DNA from: Bimastos eiseni
Taxonomy: Eukaryota; Annelida; Clitellata; Crassiclitellata; Lumbricidae
DNA: 64,000 bases
Assembly (NCBI GenBank): GCA_959347315.1
Contig: OY365807.1
Coordinates: forward strand, 10,011,152 to 10,075,151
Direction of reading: 5' to 3'
The position numbers were made by a program, and so were the translations under genes. Below, in pieces: positions 45,881-55,459 of the stretch; position 1 is the stretch's first letter; each line of letters opens with the position of its first letter. A model generated the notes under the pieces. The model saw only the letters and a program-made list of their open reading frames with translations. It was not told where the DNA came from and did not search any database.

Positions 45881-48702
45881 ACGCTTTACAGGCGGGGTCC
45901 AGGGCCTCTTTAAAGGCAGGATCCAGTGAATCTTCAGAGGCGGGAACAATCGAGACGATATCTACTGCCCCTTCACCGGCGGGGTCCATCGCCTTTACAA
46001 AGGCTGGATGCAGTGCCTCTTCAAGAGCGGGATCCGTTGCCTCTTCAGAGGCGAGATCCATGACCTCTTCACAGGCGGGATCCAGTGCCACTTCACAGGC
46101 GGGATCCAGTGCCTCTTCAAAATTCTGATCCAGTGCCTCTTCACAGGCGGAATCCAGTGCCCTTTCAAAGGTCGTATCCAGGGCCTCTTCACAGGCGGGA
46201 CTCAGTGCCACTTCACAGGCAAGACATAGTGCCTCTTCAGAGTCGGGATCCAGTGGCTCTCTACAGGCTGGTTCCAAAGCCTTTATAAGTTCTCTTCAAG
46301 AGCGGGATAAGGTGCCTCTTCACTGGCGAGATCCATGACCTCTTCGCTGGGGTGGTCCAGCGTATCTTCACCGGCAGGATCCATTGCCTCTTCAAAAGCA
46401 GGATCCAGGGTCTAGCCACAGGCGAGATCCATCGCCTTTACAAAGGCTGGATCCAGTGCCTCTTCAAGAGCGAGGTCCGTTGCCTCTTCAGAGGCAAGAT
46501 CCATGACTTCTTCACAGGCGGGATCCGGTGCATCTTTCCAGGTGGAATCCAGTACCTCTCTGTAGGCCGGATCCAGTGCCTCTTCACAGGCGGGATAAAG
46601 TGGCACTCCACACGCGGGATACAAAGCCTTTACAAAGGCTGGATCCAGTGCCTCTTCACTGGCGAGATCCATGACCTCTTCACAGGCGGAATCCAGCACC
46701 TCTTCATAGGTGGAATCCAGTGTCACTTCTCAGGCGGGATCCAGTGCCTCTTCACAGGTCGGATCCACTGCTTCTTCACAGGCGAGATCCAGCGCCTCTT
46801 CACAGGCAGGATCCAGTGGTTCTCCACAGGCGGGATTCAAAGCCTTTACAGAGGCTGGATCCAGAGTCACTTCAAGAGCGGGATCCGGTGCCTCTTCACT
46901 GGCGAGATCCAATGCCTCTTCATAGGTCGTATCCAGTGCCTCTTCACAGGCGGAATCCAGTGGCTCTCCACAGGTGGGATTCTTTGCCAAGTGCCTCTTC
47001 TAGAGCGGGATCCAGTGCCTCTTCATGGGCGGGATCCAATGCCTCTTCACAGGCGAGATGCAGTGCTTCTTCGCTGGCGGGATTCATCGGTCTTCTTCAC
47101 AGACGGGGTCCATCGCCTCTTCACAGGCGGGATCCATCACCATTATAAAGGCCGGATCCAGTGCTTCTTCACAAGAGAAATCCATTACCTTTATAGAGGC
47201 TGAATCCAGTGCTTCTTCACAGGCGGCATCTAGACCCTCTTCACAGGCGAAATTCAGTGTCTCTTCGCAGGCGGGACGCATACCCTGTTCACAGGCGGAA
47301 TCCATCTCCTTTGCAAAGGCTGGCTTCAGTGCCTCTTCAAGAGCGAGATCAGTTGCCTCTTCACAGGCGAGATACATAACCTCTTCACAGGCGGGATTCA
47401 GTACCTATTCACAGGTGGGATCCAGTGTCACTTCACCGGCGGGATCGGCTGACTCTTCATAGGTCGGATCCAGTGTCACTTCATAGGCGGGATCCAAAGC
47501 CTTTACAAAGGTTGGATCCAGTGCCTTTTCTAGAGCAGGATCCGTTGCCTCTTCATCGGCGGGATCCAGTACCTCTTAACAGGCGGGATCGAGTTCCACT
47601 TCACAGGCGAGATCTGGTGCCTCTTCACAGGTGGGACGCATAGGCTCTTCACAGGCGTGATCCATCGCCTTTACAAAGGCTGGATCAAGTGTCTCTGCTA
47701 CAGCGAGTTCCGTTACCTCTTCACAGGCCAGATCCATTACCTCTTCACAGGCGGGATCCAGTACCTCTTCACTGGTGGGATCAGTGCCACATAATAAGTG
47801 TATCCAGTACCACTTCACCAGCGTGTCTCAGTGCCTCTTCACAGGCGGGATGCACCCTCCCTCACAAGCGGGATCCATCGCCTTTACAAAGGCTGGATCC
47901 AGTGTCGTTTCAAGAGCGAGATCGGCTGCCTCTTCACAGGCGGGTTTCATTGCCTCTTCACTTGCGGGACGTATCGCATCTTCACAAGAAGGATCAAGTG
48001 CTTCTTCATGGGTCGGATTCATTGCCTTTTCACAGGCGGGATCAAGTGGCTCTCCACAGGCGGGATCAAGTGGCTCTCCACAGGCGGGATCCAAAGCATT
48101 TACAAAGGCTGGATCTAGTGTCTCTTCAAGAGCGGGATCCTGTGCTTCTTCATTGGCGAGATCCATGACCTCTTCACAGGTGGGATCCAGTGCCTCTTCA
48201 CAGGCGGGACTCATCGCATCTTCACAGGCGGGATCCAGTGCCTCTTCATAGGTCGGATCCAGTGCCCTTCACAGGCGGGATCCATCGGTCTACTTCCCCG
48301 CGGGATCCATCGCGTCTTCATAGGCGGGATCCATAAAGGCCGGATCGAGTGCCTCTTCACAGGAGAGATCCTTCGCCTTTACAAAGGCTGGATATAGTGC
48401 CTCTTCAAGAGCGAGATCCGTTGCCTCTTCACAGGCGTGATCCACGACCTCTTCACAGGCGGGATCCTGTGCCTCTTAATAGTCGGGTTCCAGTGCCTCT
48501 TCACCGGCGGAATCCATTGCCTCTTCACAGGCGAGTTGCAGTGCCTCTTCGCAGGCGGGACGCATACCCTCTTCACAGGCGGGATCCATCGCCTTTGCAA
48601 AGGTTTGATCCAGTGCCTCTTCAAGAGCGGGATCCGTTGCCTCCTCAGAGGCGGGATTCAGTGCCTCTTCACAGGTTGGATCCAGTGCCACTTCACATGA
48701 GG
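45881..48702. repeat. 24-bp tandem array (about 117 units) with palindromic core and higher-order structure
   Basis: The consensus unit is GGATCC-AGTGCCTCTTCACAGGCG, carrying a GGATCC palindrome and a second near-palindrome GCCTCTTCACAGGC. Variant units include GCCTTTACAAAGGC, GCCTCTTCAGAGGC and CTCTTCAAGAG, all self-complementary. The GCCTTTACAAAGGC-type unit recurs at 45991, 46433, 46626, 46842, 47307, 47499, 47667, 47880, 48096, 48375 and 48591. Spacings are often 192-216 bp (8-9 units), showing a higher-order repeat. Five of six frames of the unit lack stops, so the many overlapping ORFs (up to 283 codons) are not evidence for a protein. Confidence 0.97.
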
Positions 48703-48739
48703 ATTAACATCGTGATTGCAAACAATTAGGTCGAATTTG

Positions 48740-49830
48740 TGTAATGATTGCGCCACGGTTACTAGCAATAACATCATATTTAGGCCCGATGATTCCAGAA
48801 TCCTATGGGTTCACGTTAAGTTGGTTGTTCCTCAGTGCTCTGGTCTTAGTCCTCGCTCGTTTATCCTATATATGTACGGCTGACATTTCCTCTTTATCCC
48901 CGATCTGTGGTGCTGTTGGTCACCTATTTGCTGATGATGTACATCAGCATCATCCCAGTTGCTATTAGTTGAGACTATTCAATCTCTATCTAACCTTCTT
49001 GACTCTTGGATGTCATCTAATCGCTCGCTCGCCTCAATGCTTCTAAAACTCAATTTATCTGGTTTGGTAATACTCAACAACGTCAGAAGCTTGATCACGT
49101 TCTCTTTCTCTTCACGTGTTCGTGATCTCGGTGTTATTCTTGATTATAGTTATCATACAATTGTCGAAAACATCTCTTATCTCACGCTTTCGTCTTATTT
49201 TCGTCTGTGGCGTCTCCGGGTCATTCGTCGTTTTGTATCCTCCTCCACCTTTATTACTTTAGCTCACGCTTTTATTATGTTCTCGAATTGACTACTGCAA
49301 TTCCTTTCTCATTGCTCTTCCAAAGGTTCGTCTCTCTCCTCTTCAGTCAGTACTTAAGACAGCTGCTAGACTGACAGCTCGTTTGCCCCGTATCTCCCGC
49401 GTCTCTAGCTTTATGTTTGATGAACTTCATTGGCTTCCTCTCCATGCTTACAATCAATTTAAAATTTTCATTTCAATCTTCAAGGCTCAGCGGTGTCTTG
49501 CCCCGAGATACCTGGTTGATTCAATACTTCGGCCTCATTCAGTTTCCTCTCTTCGTCTACTTCGCTCGTTCCATAGACTTTACCTCTTCATTCCTCGAGC
49601 TAGAACAGCCATGGCTCAGTCTCGATCTCTTGCTTCAAATGAAATGGTCCCTCTCTGCGGAATGGGCTTTCTCCATCTATCCACTCTGAAAATTCTAGTT
49701 GGCAGTCTCTCATCCTCTTTTGCTTTTCTCAAAACCAAAACCTACTTCTTTTCGCGTGGACTTGCAGCGCTTCTGAACGGTTCATTCTACTAGAAGCGCT
49801 CTACAAATGCTAGAATACAATACAAAAACA
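48740..49830 (+). mobile_element. 5'-truncated LINE (CR1-like), RT C-terminal half
   Basis: Begins just after the 24-bp array. Shifted frames show an RT segment with YTADI-like (YICTADISSL) and HLFADDVHQH (catalytic Asp pair), then RDLGVILDYS and YCNSFLIALPK, and the terminal block LHWLPLHAYNQFKIF, LAPRYL and PRARTAMAQSRS. The 3' end AGCGCTCTACAAATGCTAG is typical of CR1-like tails. Several frameshifts; inactive. Confidence 0.88.
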
Positions 49831-50082
49831 ACGTATCTTCAATACCATTTAGGCATAAAAGCAATTAAATTATTCCAGCATAAAACTATCGAACAACATC
49901 CGGGAAAGTATTAACCAAAAGTCGCATTCGCGATATACTTCTGAACCAATGCACGAATCCCTTAACAAGATAACATTTCGGCAGTATTGCTCAAGCTGCT
50001 CTGTCTAATAGTTTATTTCGCAAAGCCACTTTTAATTCACTATAAATTTATTCGCTGGGGTAGAAATGATACGTTATTAATA

Positions 50083-50500
50083 TCGAGAACAACTACAGAT
50101 AGACTAACCAGTAAGCTAATCAGCTCGTACATGTATGTTCAGGATATGAAGATTTCTCTCTCGTCCCGCCGCTTCGTTTCCATCGAATGTCTCGATGACA
50201 ACAGATTTTAGCAACTTGCTACATCGATCAAATAGTCAAGCATCTTACTTATGACCTTCACGGTTGTGATTTCAGCAAAAATACGATGAAAATTTATTTG
50301 AAATCAACGTTTACGAACAAATGTCTTTTAAAAAATCTTCAAACAACGCACGTCTACGCCTGGCGACAGATATGACGTAATCTATTTTCCTTTGTTTTAC
50401 ATGTTGATGCCATCGATCTTTACTAATTCGAATCATCCAGGTGATTGCTTTCCTGCTCGTTCAGCCACAACGTTTATGTAATTAATATAGGCCTAGTGTA
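50083..50500. repeat. Diverged segmental repeat, copy A
   Basis: Collinear with 54463-54900. Shared blocks include GATAGACTAACCAG, GATTTCAGCAAAAAT / TATTTCAGCAAAAAT, GCACGTCTAC and TACATGTTGA. No coding sequence. Confidence 0.7.
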
Positions 50501-51280
50501 ATTATTAGTAGCTTATGTAGCGCGCTAACATTTGCCGCAGTCAATAGCGCCCCCAATTAACTACGTACATAAGAAAATGAATTTCTACTTCGTGACACCC
50601 AATACCTCAACAGTTTTAGGAGACTCCTTGTATATTAATAAAAGATCAAAGCTGCGTCAAAGCTGAACGCGCTGTCTGTTTGCCACTAATACTTGCATAC
50701 CCTGCGCTAATACTTACTCACCCTGGACTGTCCTCAATGGTTTCATAATACCATGTGTGTGAAACACGGTAGCCTACACTTTACGCTCCACGCCATCAAT
50801 ACAGCGAAATTCCACTATTCGATCTTCTTTTCATTCATTAATTCAGTCAGTCATTTTAACAGTTATAATATAATTATAGGCTCCCTGCCTAACCATGGCG
50901 ATACAAATCACACTGGTAAAATGAAGGTGCATACATGTAACACCTTGGCGGCATTCGCATCTCTAATGGGAGTGTGTTCCAGGTGGAAGGGTGAACAACT
51001 GAAAAGAACCAGGATGGTTCACACATAATATATTGACTTTAGTATTGCTGGTTAAGCTAAGCCTGCTGTTTTCTTTTATTATAATTTATCTCTAAAACTA
51101 TTACTTTGCATACTATTCTGTCTAAGTTTTCCGTCCTGTTTTGATGTATTAGCACTATTGGCTGCATTCGCTTGAGCCCACAGCCAGCGGATCATTCGAT
51201 TCCTTCGGGGGCCCCTACACACTAATTAAACTCAAAGTTTGTTTGTTACATTCTGTGTATACTTTCTTTTGCATGAATAA

Positions 51281-51680
51281 TTGGACCAACTATTCGGCCA
51301 AATGTACGAATACGAATAGTGTACAAAATAGGCCTACCGACGAAATAAAAAATTTCAAATATAGGTAACGGTTTCAATTCAGTAAATTTAGTAAACAAAC
51401 CAAGAGAGCAGTTAGCTACATGTATTTTTTGCATTTTTGCCAGTCTGTGTTAACTTGGAATGGAACTAGTTTAACTAAACTTAGAAATGAGACGGCTGAC
51501 ACTGCAATTCCGTGGTCCAGGCAGTCGAGAGTAACCTCAGTCCACTCGATATATTATAGCAGACTACATATGTCACGTGACCACTAGTACACTATTCGTA
51601 TTCGGCTGAACACCGAATAGTTGCTTGGCCAACTATTCGACTCCGAAGCTAACATTCGGTAGGCTACTGTAACAGCCCTA
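51281..51680 (-). mobile_element. Non-autonomous DNA element (hAT-like MITE), copy 2
   Basis: Reverse-strand copy of the element at 30.6 kb. Its end CTACTGTAACAGCCCTA corresponds to the TAGGGATGTACC start, with CGAATA motifs near both ends and the shared central TTAGTTAAACTAGTTC-like block. Left boundary approximate. Confidence 0.7.
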
Positions 51681-51705
51681 GTTTTTGGTGAGAGGACATT
51701 AGAGT

Positions 51706-52005
51706 AGTTGTGAACATACTGGGGCGCAGAGCCGAGGAAAACGAGTTCAAAACCCTTATCCCCTAAGGTTGAATTCTTTCCTTATTTATTTTCACCGATT
51801 AGGCTTACGCTTCATATTACATTATATTGTAATATTGTATCAGATATCTGCGGTAAAACGTCATGCGTCAAAACGGCTGCGCCCCGTTAAAATGGCTGCA
51901 CCAAAACGTCTGCTCCGAATAACTTTCCATCATTCGTTCATACTGTACTTGAACCCTTAACCCGCAGTCTGCCAGTTTAAAATTAAACGGAGGTTATTAT
52001 TATGT
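51706..52005 (+). mobile_element. SINE, same family as 23.2 kb
   Basis: Head CTGGGGCGCAGAGCCGAGG with GAGTTCAAAACCC (decayed B box) and CCCCTAAGGTTGA, then a body and 3' end with CATTCGTTCATACTGTACTT and GTCTGCCAGTTTAAAATTAA. Confidence 0.75.
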
Positions 52006-52604
52006 TAAATAATTCTCTTGTTATTGTTTTATTCTTTGTTGGCCTAATCTTTTTTGTTTGTCACAATAACAACGTCCCAGCTTCTTCATATATTAGGCCC
52101 ATGTAATTATAAAGAAATAAAATAATTTAGCTAAATTTATTAATAATATTATTACCAATATTCTAATTCTAATGATCTATTCACATTCTAATTATTTCTA
52201 ATTAAATAAATTGCCAAATAGCGTTTCCGATAAGTTTTTCTGTTGAGGGTGGGCCTACGCCCCCCACAAAAATGTCCCCCAAAATTTGTTGGGGAATGCA
52301 ACAAAAAAGAAGACTACACATGTACTGCTGTCTTTGGTGCTATAATACAACGCTATGCAGTAGGTTTCTCTATGTAATGCTGTTAGACGAGTTCGATATG
52401 CATGAGGAAAATATTACTTCAGTGGTAAACCACTAAAGTTTGAAGTTGTGCGATGAATTACCTCCCTTTCCTTCAAATGTGTCTGCTTAAGCTATTCTTA
52501 ATTTCTCACTAGATAATCTTATACGGTGTCATTTCACCTCCTGTGCCGTTCGTCAACCGAGTTAGGCCTATACTGTTTGTACAACAAGAATGGGCAACTT
52601 AATG

Positions 52605-52740
52605 GGCGTCCTGCGTGGCTGCTGACAGTTAAATTCTACTCCTGTAATCATTTGTCATCATTCGTTCAAACTATACTTGTAATCAGACTACGGTTTATCA
52701 GCTTGAAATTAAACGAAGATACTGCCTATAATATTTATTA
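52605..52740 (+). mobile_element. SINE 3' fragment, same family
   Basis: CCTGCGTGGCTGCTGACAG, TTAAATTCTACTCCTGTAA and GGTTTATCAGCTTGAAATTA match the 3' half of the 23.2-kb copy. The head is absent. Confidence 0.75.
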
Positions 52741-53189
52741 TCATATTCAGCCTATAATATTTCATGAGCTAAAATAGTCCATTTACATAGACTGACTTGA
52801 CTGCTATTTACCTGCTTCAAACGGTCAACTTGAGCAACGTTTATTCTCTGCGTAGTTTAACTCTGAAACGACGAATTTAAAAATGGTCCCATATCACTGC
52901 ATAATACAATGTAGTTCTACTTAATTATATTTATGCATGTACATGTATTATATAATGTATTAATTGAATACTAATAAGTGCACATAAATGTATGCGTATA
53001 ATTATGGACGCACTTTCTTCATATGTATGATGCATGATTGCGTGTTTCATACCGTAGCATATATGAGAATGTATGAAGAGCAACTTGAAGGTAAAAACTA
53101 ACCACTATCGTTCCAGACCCAACATGGGAAGCCATCATTCAAATACAACAGACTTCAAGCGTCTCATCTCTAGTTTTATTATTATTACA
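52741..53189. other. Gene-free AT-rich stretch
   Basis: No gene, RNA or repeat structure recognised between the SINE fragment and the LINE fragment. Confidence 0.5.
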
Positions 53190-53709
53190 GCAGTTTTATA
53201 TAGCACCCCTTCGAGGTATTCTACTCAGAAGCGTTCCCAGCCCAACCAAGGTCAAACAGAACAGTCTTAAGGCCAGAGAAAAACAGAGCAGATTGGCCTA
53301 TTGGTGTGAGGCGCAATGCTACTGGAAGACCATTCCAGGTCAACGGACCAGCCAGTAAGAAAGCACGGCGCTGTCGGATAGCAGTCCTCGCACGGGGTAC
53401 AAGCAACTCCGCTTGCTCAGCACAGCGCAACAAGCCACGGCGTCCAACAGTGGCAGTTTGGCAGCAGAGTTCAATCAGGTCGAGGGGCGCCAGACCCTCC
53501 ATGCAGTGCCGTACCAGCGCAGAGACACGGTAGGCAATGCGCTGTGGGTAAGGGAGCCAACGCTGGACATCACGCATGTACCCAGAGACTCGGTCAAACC
53601 TAGGGATGCGGCCCACCAGTCGGGCGGCCGAGCGCAAGACCTTGTCAAGGCATTTAAGCCGACACACCGGGAGCCCATCATAACACATCGCAAACGCAGT
53701 ATCGAACAC
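53190..53709 (-). mobile_element. 5'-truncated LINE (CR1-like), RT C-terminus, open frame intact
   Basis: The reverse strand 53709-53221 is uninterrupted for 162 codons: AARLVGRIPRFDRVS, then WLPYPQRIAYRVSALV, and LVPRARTAIRQRRAFLLAGP-LTWNGLP, the C-terminal signature of CR1-like reverse transcriptases. The 3' end runs into ATACCTCGAAGGGGTGC and a TATATAAAACTG tail. GC-rich compared with its surroundings and free of stops, so probably a younger insertion than the other LINE pieces. Confidence 0.88.
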
Positions 53710-53769
53710 GTATAAAATGTATTTACAGTAGATAAATGTATAGCAAAAGCTCGGTATATCACCAACCAG

Positions 53770-54067
53770 AAGGCTGTCAAAAAAATGTTGAAATCACGAC
53801 CCGGGTACCGTCGATTCGCGCCGTCGGGTACCCGGGTACCCGACCGCACGGATATTTTGTTAGAAAATTGCGCATTTTTACGGAATGTTGGGCACCCGAG
53901 AATCGATTTCATTGCCCGAGCAGTCAGCCAATATGACCAACGGAATATTTCTGGCATACGATCAGGTAAATTCTCGGATTTTTACGGAATTTCGGGTACC
54001 GGACAACCGATTTCATTATCCGGGTAGTCAGCCTCGGGTGGGTACCCGGGTACCCATTGACAGCCTT
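53770..54067. mobile_element. MITE with perfect 11-bp TIRs and 9-bp target duplication
   Basis: AAGGCTGTCAA at 53770-53780 is perfectly inverted at 54057-54067. Both sides are flanked by ACCAACCAG (53761-53769 and 54068-54076). Inside lie GGGTACCCGGGTACCC palindromes near both ends and two diverged copies of a roughly 98-bp segment starting TTTTTACGGAAT (about 53875 and 53972). A 9-bp duplication fits Mutator-like elements; the superfamily is inferred. No coding capacity. Confidence 0.9.
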
Positions 54068-54462
54068 ACCAACCAGGCGATCAGAAACATTAAGAACATA
54101 CTTTACTGTAAGAGAAGAGCCCAGACTAGAATTGAAAGCATGCATGTGCATGCAGTAAATATTAATGCATGAACGTATGCAACATAGCACATGTGCATAT
54201 ATGCATACATGTATATATAAGAATGCAAGGTCAACGTATGCACGTGTGTATTAGGCCTACAATTTTCATAGTTATTGTTTTTGTTGGATGACCTGAAAAA
54301 CATCTATACAGTCAAGCGCCCAGGTCCTCTTTCTCATCTTGACACCATGGTCAATATGCTATGGCGAATAGCTTAGGCTATATCTTTAATCCACGTTTGA
54401 TTCTTTATTGCTTTATTGGTTGAGTAATACATATGTGCCTGAAAAGATCATGTTATTATCAT

Positions 54463-54900
54463 CAAGATAAACTACGGATAGACTAACCAGAAGGCTCTTA
54501 AGTCCGTAGTGGAGTTTTCCCACTCGTCCTGCAGCTGTTTAGATTCCTTCGAATGCATCGTTAAGAAAAGATTTTAAGATCTTGTCACATGCATCGTCGA
54601 ACTTCTTACTAATAACAAGTTGAGGCTTGTTATTTCAGCAAAAATGCGAAAAGCAATACATATAAAATCAAAGCTTACGAACCCAAAAATAAATGGGCCT
54701 ATTTAAAAGAACCATTTAAAATCAAAACCTTAGAAATCAATGCACGTCTACCCTTAATTCTGCTAGCGTTGAGCGCTACTGTGGCAAAAGACATGACGTC
54801 ATCCAATTTCATTTGTTATACATGTTGACGTCATCATCTTCAAACTCATTCGATGTTTCTGCGTGTAGTGCAAATTAATGTAGGTCTACCGTAATCTGAT
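54463..54900. repeat. Diverged segmental repeat, copy B
   Basis: Collinear with copy A at 50083-50500. This copy carries two TGACGTCA CRE palindromes or near-palindromes (about 54793 ATGACGTCATC and about 54835 TTGACGTCATC), where copy A has ATGACGTAATC and TTGATGCCATC. Confidence 0.7.
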
Positions 54901-54909
54901 AGAACATTT

Positions 54910-55270
54910 ATATAGCACAGCTCAAAATCAGCAGCGCTCTCAACCGGCTTGGGACAAGGAACAAGAAAGCCTTAAGGCGTCTCCGGAACTGGAAAAGGGA
55001 CGTGCGCTATAGTAATTCCAGGTGTGTATTGTGGAGTCCAAGCTGAGGGTCAAATTAGGCAAAGCTCCTGGACCGGACCGCAGTGGCGCGCATAGGCCTG
55101 ATACAACACCGGCAAGAAGCCGAGGGAGACAAAACGCCTGAATGGCAGTATTAGAGGAGATCTGAAGACGACGATCATGGATATGAGAGAAACGGTAGAA
55201 TTGGCTGGAAACAGAACTAGGCCTATGTGGAGACCTTTCGTTAAGGCCTCGTCGTCGGCAATAACACAAG
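54910..55270 (-). mobile_element. Possible LINE/SINE 3' fragment
   Basis: A GC-rich island whose reverse strand ends in GAGCGCTGCTGATTTTGAGC and GTGCTATATAAATG, resembling LINE 3' ends in this window. The 109-codon open frame has no clear motif. Low certainty. Confidence 0.35.
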
Positions 55271-55354
55271 ATAATTAAGCCTTGTTGAACTGAAAACTAA
55301 ACCCAGGCCCAAATGGACTATAATACTTTCAATTAAGAGCTCGCCCTAATTAAC

Positions 55355-55455
55355 CTATTAACGAACGCATCAATAAATGAACGAACTAACGAATGAATGA
55401 ACGCATCAATAAAGGAATGAGCGAACGGACGAATGAATGAACGAGCGTCAGAACA
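55355..55455. repeat. Degenerate AATG/AACG repeat
   Basis: Imperfect GAATGAACGAACG-type units, the same kind as the longer stretch at 61.4-61.77 kb. Confidence 0.8.
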
Positions 55456-55459
55456 AACG

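Noticed and set aside
46352..47203. 283-codon open frame as a repeat protein gene
   Set aside because: The 24-bp unit is a multiple of three and open in five of six frames, so long ORFs are expected; indels shift between frames along the array.
45881..48702. CRISPR-like reading of the regular 24-bp array
   Set aside because: There are no unique spacers between the repeats, the units are contiguous, and the window is an animal genome; it is a minisatellite.
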